Shown piece by piece: positions 54,896-64,000 of a DNA stretch of 64,000 nucleotides. The stretch comes from Bacteroidaceae bacterium. Its GTDB lineage: Bacteria; Bacteroidota; Bacteroidia; Bacteroidales; Bacteroidaceae. The notes under the pieces were generated by a model. That model ran no database searches, was not told the origin of the DNA, and saw nothing but the letters and a program-made list of their open reading frames with translations. Location of the stretch: positions 1 to 64,000 of the forward strand of contig JAKSLJ010000008.1 in the NCBI GenBank assembly GCA_024401275.1, read 5' to 3'. Numbering within the stretch: position 1 is the first letter of the stretch; each line of letters starts with the position of its first letter. The position numbers were made by a program, and so were the translations under genes.

Positions 54896-55258
54896 ATGAA
54901 AAAATTCATCTTCTGCCTTGCTGCCCTTATTATCTCGCTCGGCGCAAGCGCACAAAACGAATCCAAGGCAAAGCCATTCCTCGACAAGATGGAGAAGTTC
55001 GTTGTCTCTGTAGAAAAAACCGACACCATTTCTGAGGAAAAATGGAAGGAACTCAATGCCGACTACAAGCTTCTCCGAACAGAGTATCGCGAGAAGTACA
55101 AGGAGAACATTTCCAACGAAGATCTGCAGAGATACACCAGCCTCAAGACTCGCTATGTCAAGCAGGTCGCACAGAAGAAGGTTGGAAGAGACATCAAGAA
55201 GCAGGCACAGAAGCTCGGACACAGCATCCAGGGCATCGCTGACGGCATCATGAAATAG
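54896..55258 (+). CDS. Small secreted helical protein of unknown function
   Basis: A 120-residue precursor with a signal peptide (about 1-20, ending ASAQ). The mature part is helical, charged, and has WKELNADYKLLRTEYREKY-like sequence (about 49-67). It resembles small secreted Bacteroidota proteins of the DUF6565 type, but I am not sure of that assignment. It is a single-gene unit with a good promoter box and a terminator. Confidence 0.75.
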   Translation: MKKFIFCLAALIISLGASAQNESKAKPFLDKMEKFVVSVEKTDTISEEKWKELNADYKLLRTEYREKYKENISNEDLQRYTSLKTRYVKQVAQKKVGRDIKKQAQKLGHSIQGIADGIMK

Positions 55259-55288
55259 AAATCCAGAAGAAAACATGAACAACAGAAG

Positions 55289-55330
55289 AAATCCTTAGGA
55301 ACAATTCGTCGCCCTAAGGATTTCTTTTTT
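55289..55330 (+). terminator. Terminator of the small secreted protein gene
   Basis: AAATCCTTAGG pairs with CCTAAGGATTT around a 13-base loop, followed by a T-rich tract interrupted by one C. Confidence 0.85.
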
Positions 55331-55388
55331 TGTCTGTCCGTCTGTCTGTCGGACTTAAAAATACGAAAATCAGACAGACGGACAGACA
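55331..55388. repeat. Inverted CTGT/CGTC tetranucleotide repeats
   Basis: The 18-bp arm TGTCTGTCCGTCTGTCTG (55331-55348) and its exact inverted copy (55371-55388) enclose a 22-bp loop. Similar in kind to the pair at 649-799. It follows the terminator directly. Confidence 0.85.
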
Positions 55389-55433
55389 GACAGAAAAAAA
55401 CATTAAGGGAGAAGAGATTGTCTCTACTTGACC

Positions 55434-59340
<3,907 letters not shown>

Positions 59341-59371
59341 GTTTTCGGGAATTTTATGTTAAATATTGGTG

Positions 59372-59379
59372 CAAAATTA
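59372..59379 (-). promoter_or_regulatory. -7 promoter box for the OPT-esterase operon
   Basis: Minus strand TAATTTTG, 31 bases before the OPT start codon; divergent to the Bax-inhibitor promoter. Confidence 0.7.
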
Positions 59380-59421
59380 CAAAAATTTATTAAAATGTGC
59401 GCGTAATTCAAAATAAGTTTC

Positions 59422-59429
59422 TAACTTTG
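59422..59429 (+). promoter_or_regulatory. -7 promoter box for the Bax-inhibitor-1 gene
   Basis: TAACTTTG, 33 bases before the start codon, with an A-rich leader. Confidence 0.7.
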
Positions 59430-59462
59430 TCTTGAAAATAAACCAAAAATACAACAATAACA

Positions 59463-60176
59463 ATGGATTACTCACAGTTCAATCAAATGGTAAACGAGCG
59501 CGAGAACATCGTTTCACGCTCATTCCCTGCAGTTATGAAGAAGGTCTATACCTGGATGACACTTGCACTCGCCATCACGGGCATGACAGCTTGGCTTGTG
59601 GCTTCCAGCCCTGCCATCATGGCAACAATCTTCAGCAACTCAATCCTCTTCTGGGGCTTGCTTCTCGGCGAATTAGGCTTGGTTATCTGGCTCTCTGCCG
59701 GCATCAACAAGATGTCGCTGACCACCGCTACCCTACTCTTCATTGCCTACTCCGTCGTAAACGGTCTGACGATGTCGTTCATCTTCCTTGCTTACACCGC
59801 AAGTTCCATCGCAACGACATTCTTCATCACGGCAGGAACATTCGGTGCCATGTCTCTCTTTGGCTACACAACGGGCAAAGACCTCTCCGGCATGGGCAAG
59901 ATTCTCTTCATGGCGCTCATCGGACTTATCATAGCAACAATCGTAAACATCTTTGTGGGCAACGGTATGATGGATATGATCATCTCTTACGCTGGCGTGC
60001 TCATCTTTGTTGGTCTGACTGCTTATGACACTCAGAAAATCAAGCAGATGTTCTGGGAGGCTGACGAGTATAACCCTGATGTTCAGAAGTATGCTGTGCT
60101 CGGCGCTCTCACTCTCTATCTCGACTTCATCAACCTCTTCCTCTATCTGCTCAGAATATTCGGAAGAAGGGATTAA
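59463..60176 (+). CDS. Bax inhibitor-1/YccA-family membrane protein
   Basis: A 237-residue inner-membrane protein with seven hydrophobic helices and a polar N-terminus. Family segments are FPAVMKKVYTWMTLALAITGMTAW, FGAMSLFGYTTGKDLS, and AYDTQKIKQMFWEADEYNPDVQKYAVLGALTLYLDFINLF with the conserved Asp residues that in YetJ form a pH-dependent calcium leak. It converges on queA with 11 bp between stop codons, so terminators must overlap the genes. Confidence 0.93.
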   Translation: MDYSQFNQMVNERENIVSRSFPAVMKKVYTWMTLALAITGMTAWLVASSPAIMATIFSNSILFWGLLLGELGLVIWLSAGINKMSLTTATLLFIAYSVVNGLTMSFIFLAYTASSIATTFFITAGTFGAMSLFGYTTGKDLSGMGKILFMALIGLIIATIVNIFVGNGMMDMIISYAGVLIFVGLTAYDTQKIKQMFWEADEYNPDVQKYAVLGALTLYLDFINLFLYLLRIFGRRD

Positions 60177-60187
60177 AGGTAAATATT

Positions 60188-61525
60188 CTACGGTATGAGC
60201 AGGGAGCTGTCGCCGTAAGAAAGGAAGCGGAAATCGTGGGCAAGGGCGTAGTCATAGACTTCGTGCCACTTGTCGCCGATAAGCGCGGAAACAAGCAATA
60301 GCAAGGTGCTCTGAGGCTGATGGAAATTAGTGACGAGCATCTTTACTATTTTATAGTCATAGCCGGCAGGAGTGATGATAATCTGCGTTGAAGCGTGAAG
60401 CGTATCAAGCTTATTGTCAAGCAGATAACCTTCAATAGCCTTCAAAGCGTCAAGCGCAGGAACTTCGTTCGCTCCCGGCTGGTAAGGCTCCCACTGAGAA
60501 ACCTTGAATTCAAGAAGCTCCCCTCCTTTTTTCCCCTCAGGGGTGGAGAGATTATCAATAGGATTTGACTGGGAATCTTTACAGCCTACCGGGGGGTGGC
60601 TCAGTTGCGCGCCAATGTAATAAAGGCTTTCGAGAGTACGGACAGATGTTGTGCCAACAGCTATGGCTTTTCCACCATGTTTTATGAGATTCTGGATAGT
60701 GGAAAGGCTGACGGCAAAATGCTCTGCGTGCATCTCGTGATCGGCAACATTCTCTGACTTCACGGGCTTGAAAGTGCCTGCGCCAACATGGAGCGTAACC
60801 TCGTCGCGCTCTATACCGAGAGAGTCAAGACCGGAAAGAACAGCTGGCGTAAAGTGAAGTCCTGCCGTTGGAGCTGCAACGGAACCCTTGATCTTGGAAT
60901 AGACTGTCTGATAGGTGGTTAGGTCGCTCTTCTCCGTATCGCGGTTGAGATACGGCGGAATAGGAAGCTCGCCAGCAAGATCAACAATCTCGGCAAAGGA
61001 GTGGTCGGAATCCCAGCTGAACTCAACTATCTGAGAAGTGGCGTGAGGAGCGATGTAGCGGGCTGAGAGGGTGATGACGCCCGAAGCGGACGCTTCGGGA
61101 ACAGGGGCTCCGTTGGAAGAAGGAACGGGAGCTCCGTTGGAAGAAGCGGCAGGGAGTTTTTGGCTGAGCTCGCCGTCTTTCCATTTCTTCTTATTGCCGA
61201 TAAGGCAAAGCCACTGGCACTTGCCGCGCGACTGGAACATCTGCTCATAATCGGCTGGAAGATAAGGCTCCAGAAGAAAAATCTCGATAAGAGCGCCTGT
61301 CTCCTTGCGGAAATGCATACGGGCACGAATAACCTTGGTGTTGTTGAACACCATGAGTTCGCCCTTTGGCAGATAATTGCCAATATTATAGAAAGTATCT
61401 TCCTGAATGTTTCCCTTGTTATAGACAAGCAACTTGCTGCGATCACGCTCAGCAACAGGAAACTTCGCTATGCGCTCATCAGGAAGGTTGTAATTATAGT
61501 CTGCTATTTTTATATCTACGCTCAT
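60188..61525 (-). CDS. queA: S-adenosylmethionine:tRNA ribosyltransferase-isomerase QueA
   Basis: Builds the cyclopentenediol ring of queuosine by moving the ribose of SAM onto preQ1 at tRNA position 34. At 445 residues it exceeds the usual 340-360. The core is intact: DYNYNLPDERIAKFPVAERD, APTAGLHFT, HVGAGTFKPV, and LVTNFHQPQSTLLLLVSA. Two insertions explain the length: a tandem SSNGAPVP repeat ending in PEASASG (about residues 127-149) and a stretch with HPPVGCKDSQSNPIDNLS (about 308-334). Both are encoded by repeat-like DNA. The start overlaps the batDE stop as ATGA. Confidence 0.93.
   Translation of the reverse strand: MSVDIKIADYNYNLPDERIAKFPVAERDRSKLLVYNKGNIQEDTFYNIGNYLPKGELMVFNNTKVIRARMHFRKETGALIEIFLLEPYLPADYEQMFQSRGKCQWLCLIGNKKKWKDGELSQKLPAASSNGAPVPSSNGAPVPEASASGVITLSARYIAPHATSQIVEFSWDSDHSFAEIVDLAGELPIPPYLNRDTEKSDLTTYQTVYSKIKGSVAAPTAGLHFTPAVLSGLDSLGIERDEVTLHVGAGTFKPVKSENVADHEMHAEHFAVSLSTIQNLIKHGGKAIAVGTTSVRTLESLYYIGAQLSHPPVGCKDSQSNPIDNLSTPEGKKGGELLEFKVSQWEPYQPGANEVPALDALKAIEGYLLDNKLDTLHASTQIIITPAGYDYKIVKMLVTNFHQPQSTLLLLVSALIGDKWHEVYDYALAHDFRFLSYGDSSLLIP
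60518..60602. repeat. GC-rich repeat-like insertion in queA (second insertion)
   Basis: The segment is bounded by CTCCCCTCC and GGGGGGTGG words and contains CCCCTCAGGGG, in contrast to the surrounding gene. It keeps the frame (about 28 codons) in a loop between the FHxP-containing core halves, where Bacteroidota QueA proteins normally have a short variable loop. Confidence 0.55.
61080..61145. repeat. Palindrome and 24-bp tandem repeat inside queA (first insertion)
   Basis: A perfect palindrome CCCGAAGCG-GA-CGCTTCGGG (61080-61099) is followed by two 24-bp repeats (61098-61121 and 61122-61145) encoding two SSNGAPVP-like units. The palindrome resembles that in dxs (24327-24344). Confidence 0.7.
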
Positions 61526-64000
61526 CAGTTCTTCTTTTCAATAACGATTCTCATGAAGATGTCAGACTTCACCCAACCAATCTTACCGTCAGGCAGTTCA
61601 ATCTCCTTCCAGTCTTTCATTGCATCGTCAATAATGTCGATGTGGGTGCCTTCATGAATTGTTGCCACATCAGAGCTGCCAGCCTCAGGAGCCTTCTTAA
61701 TGACAGCCTCTTTTGCCGTTACGATAGCGCCCTTGTTATTGTTGATGAAATATGACTGCTGAAGGGCAAAGACTATGCTCAAGACGAAAAGAACCAAGGA
61801 AAGGAATGTCGCCCAGAAACTAATCTTGCGAAGAAGCAGGTTTGGAGTGAACAAATACACGAGGAAGGCTGCAAGGCTGAGAAGAATCATCACGATGGAG
61901 AAAATAGCCCAGCCATAGATGGAGAACATGTAAGTAAGACTCTTATACCAAGTGACAAAGAACATGTCGGCTGCCGGCAACTGCTTATCGACAGTATTTG
62001 TACGGACATAGTCGAGATTGTGCCTTACATCTGCGTCTGCCGGATTATAGAGATACGCCTTCTCGTAGTTGAGAAGAGCTTTGGTAATCTGGTTTGTGCG
62101 ATAGTAGGCATTGCCAAGATTGTAGAACAATTCCGGGCTGTCGCCAGCCTTCAAAGCCTGCTCGTAGAGAGTGATTGCCTGCTGGTAATTGCCTGACTGA
62201 TAGGCTGAATTGGCAGATTCGATAGTCGTTGCCGCATGAGATGCCTGTGAGGCAAAAGTCATGGCGAAGAACAGCATCAGGGTAACAGTCAAGGCAGAAG
62301 CCGACTTTGAACGCATCTTCAACGAATCTTCTATCTCCGTTATCGCAGTAACAGCCATGTCATAAATATTCTTCATACTTGATTTTTCGTCTTGTGAAGG
62401 TGCATAACGAGCAAACTCGCACTCGGAAATGGCATCCGTGAATTTCTCGACTGAGTAAGAATTGCAATTATGGTCGAGCAACTGATCCTGGATATTTTCC
62501 TTTGAAAGATTCTCAACCGGAATGTTAATCTTGTCAGCGGCATAGCCCCAAAGTGCGCGGAGAACTTCGTCATAGAACTCGTCTTTCTTGCGCAAACGCA
62601 TGAGAACAGCTGCCTTCTGGAGTTTCTTTGACGCAACCTTGTTGGCTCTGTTAGCCTTCATTCGGACAACATCGACACGCTCAAGAGCACGCTTGCGGAA
62701 GATGTAGAGCAGAACGAAGAAGGTAACGAGAAGCAGCAACATTATTATAATGTAGCCTACGGAAAGGAAGAAGCTGTCGTTATTGTGGAATTCTATCTCC
62801 TTGAAATGCTTGATGGAATAAATGTCGGAATTGCGAAGTTCCTCCTGATAAGACTCTGCAGAGGAAGAGGAAGCATCAGCCTCGTCAACCTTGAGCTTCA
62901 TGTCGTTGCTCTTTATTGTCTTGTAGCCACTGGTCTGAGTGTCGTAATATGTAAACTCAACAGCAGGAATAGTGAAATTGCCCTTATTCTGCGGAACAGC
63001 AATGAACTCGTAAGTCATGCTGCCTTCTACGCCGGCATTCGTGTTCTGAGTGTTGTCCGTAACCTTCGGATCGTAAACCTCAAAGTCCTTAGGGAAATTG
63101 ACGGTAGGCTGCTTTACGAGCTTCATATTGCCGACACCGGAGAGTGAAACCCTAACGGTAACAGGTTCGCCAGCCTTAACCTGGCTCTTTGAAATGGCTG
63201 CATTCATGTTGAAATGGCCAACACCGCCAGAGAAATTTGCCGGACGCTGAGGCAGCGGAACAACATTGACGGTAAGAGCTGGAACTGCTATGTCCATCTC
63301 TTCCTCATGATAAGTGGAGCCAGGATTGAACATCTGCTCGATAGGATCCACATTATTATGATGGACAACGCGATTTATCTGAACGCTACTGCCTGGAACA
63401 GTGAGTTTTCCTGTGCTTTGCGGATAAACAATATACTGCTTCCAAACGGCACATTTATATGCCTTGCCGTTAACGCTTTCCGTAGTCCACTGCGCTGTCT
63501 TAGGCTGTTCAATCTCATAGATTGTAAAGTCCTGGACATTAGGCATCTTAAGGTCAGAAGGAACCGTAATCTGCGACGCTGTATAAAGCTTGTATGTGAG
63601 TTTTATAGGCTCCTGCTCAACAACGGTGTTCTTGTTTGCCGTTACTCGGATGAAGACATTCGAAGAGTTGGCTGGAGCAGAACTTACTGCGGCATTGTCT
63701 GACTGCTGGTGCTGCTGTTGTTGCGGATTTCGCATGTAAGGAGCTGACTGTGGCTGACCGCCCTGCATGTTATTGCCGGAACCGCTAACCTTTACTTGGA
63801 CAGCACGAGAAGTGAGTGTCTTACCCCCTACCCTAATATTTACAGCAGGAATAGTGTAAGAACCTGGCTTGGCAGCAAAGAATACATAAGAAATGCGCGC
63901 GCTGCTGCTGCTTGAAGTATGACCGTTGATTATCTGATAACTAGACTGCGTGGACATATAAGGTCCGGCAATTTCCTCAAGACCTTCCGGAATTTTTCCG
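61525..64000 (-). CDS. BatD-BatE fusion protein (5' end outside the window)
   Basis: The frame has 810 codons from an internal ATG at 63957 but continues without a stop to the window edge, reading GKIPEGLEEIAGPYMSTQSS, which matches the interior of BatD; the true start is therefore outside. The BatD part is beta-rich and periplasmic, with a Gln-rich stretch, and ends at a membrane helix (about 405-430 of the visible part). A cytosolic segment (about 430-550) leads to a second hydrophobic segment that looks like an internal signal peptide (SASALTVTLMLFFAMTFASQA), then TPR repeats (SAYQSGNYQQAITLYEQAL), two helices and an SH3-like domain. BatD and BatE belong to the Bacteroidota aerotolerance cluster. 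It overlaps queA as ATGA. Confidence 0.88.
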   Translation of the reverse strand, partial: GKIPEGLEEIAGPYMSTQSSYQIINGHTSSSSSARISYVFFAAKPGSYTIPAVNIRVGGKTLTSRAVQVKVSGSGNNMQGGQPQSAPYMRNPQQQQHQQSDNAAVSSAPANSSNVFIRVTANKNTVVEQEPIKLTYKLYTASQITVPSDLKMPNVQDFTIYEIEQPKTAQWTTESVNGKAYKCAVWKQYIVYPQSTGKLTVPGSSVQINRVVHHNNVDPIEQMFNPGSTYHEEEMDIAVPALTVNVVPLPQRPANFSGGVGHFNMNAAISKSQVKAGEPVTVRVSLSGVGNMKLVKQPTVNFPKDFEVYDPKVTDNTQNTNAGVEGSMTYEFIAVPQNKGNFTIPAVEFTYYDTQTSGYKTIKSNDMKLKVDEADASSSSAESYQEELRNSDIYSIKHFKEIEFHNNDSFFLSVGYIIIMLLLLVTFFVLLYIFRKRALERVDVVRMKANRANKVASKKLQKAAVLMRLRKKDEFYDEVLRALWGYAADKINIPVENLSKENIQDQLLDHNCNSYSVEKFTDAISECEFARYAPSQDEKSSMKNIYDMAVTAITEIEDSLKMRSKSASALTVTLMLFFAMTFASQASHAATTIESANSAYQSGNYQQAITLYEQALKAGDSPELFYNLGNAYYRTNQITKALLNYEKAYLYNPADADVRHNLDYVRTNTVDKQLPAADMFFVTWYKSLTYMFSIYGWAIFSIVMILLSLAAFLVYLFTPNLLLRKISFWATFLSLVLFVLSIVFALQQSYFINNNKGAIVTAKEAVIKKAPEAGSSDVATIHEGTHIDIIDDAMKDWKEIELPDGKIGWVKSDIFMRIVIEKKN

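Overview
The window is chromosomal DNA from a member of the Bacteroidota, most likely a Prevotella-type Bacteroidales. The evidence is the recurring -7 promoter box TAnnTTTG (15 supported copies), the near absence of Shine-Dalgarno sequences, and the gene content: an Oar-like TonB-dependent receptor, BACON lipoprotein, fused BatD/BatE, KorAB, fused NfnAB, NhaD, DUF349 and DUF4954 proteins. No phage, transposase, CRISPR array or rRNA operon is visible. Most genes are core or housekeeping, and the unusual material lies between genes and in a few in-frame insertions.

Layout. 1-985: a partial and a complete tRNA-Arg(ACG) in a 128-bp tandem duplication, then about 800 bp of repeats. 986-5015 (minus): trmD, a small conserved gene, sugar transferase, era, polysaccharide deacetylase, Ca/Na antiporter. 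5177-10911 (minus): DUF349 protein, ABC-F ATPase with a small partner, nhaD. 11119-13516 (plus): alkaline phosphatase, plsC, tRNA-Thr(CGT). 13801-27113 (minus): class A PBP, miaA, DUF4954 protein, AGCS symporter, LOG-family protein, trkA, dxs, ackA, pta. 27301-32113 (plus): tonB, polyprenyl synthase, xseB, ilvE, a small membrane protein, trmB, mazG. 32114-32868: 755 bp of non-coding repeats. 32869-40180 (plus): korA, a GxxExxY nuclease-like cassette, korB, nfnAB fusion, HExxH-CPBP membrane protein. 40322-47005: TonB-dependent receptor and OB-fold lipoprotein (plus) converging on uridine kinase and a secreted EEP-family nuclease (minus). 47168-52013 (plus): ROK kinase, fmt, PAP2-barrel protein, lipoprotein. 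52298-64000: pnp (minus), small secreted protein (plus), double-headed esterase and OPT transporter (minus), Bax-inhibitor-1 protein (plus), queA and batDE (minus; batDE runs off the window).

Functional themes: acetate fermentation (pta-ackA), ferredoxin and NAD(P)H redox (korAB, nfnAB), ion homeostasis (nhaD, CaCA, trkA), isoprenoids (dxs, polyprenyl synthase), tRNA modification (trmD, miaA, trmB, queA), and a possible extracellular nucleic-acid scavenging group around 40-47 kb.

The most interesting signals are: (i) a 680-bp cassette of repeats plus a GxxExxY gene splitting korA from korB, with an ORF-less element of the same repeat layout at 52.05-52.20 kb; (ii) three intergenic arrays of degenerate 22-bp-period repeats, one directly behind an orphan promoter; (iii) small palindromic or GC-rich repeats apparently inserted in frame in dxs, queA (twice) and the OPT gene; and (iv) the putative nucleic-acid scavenging locus.
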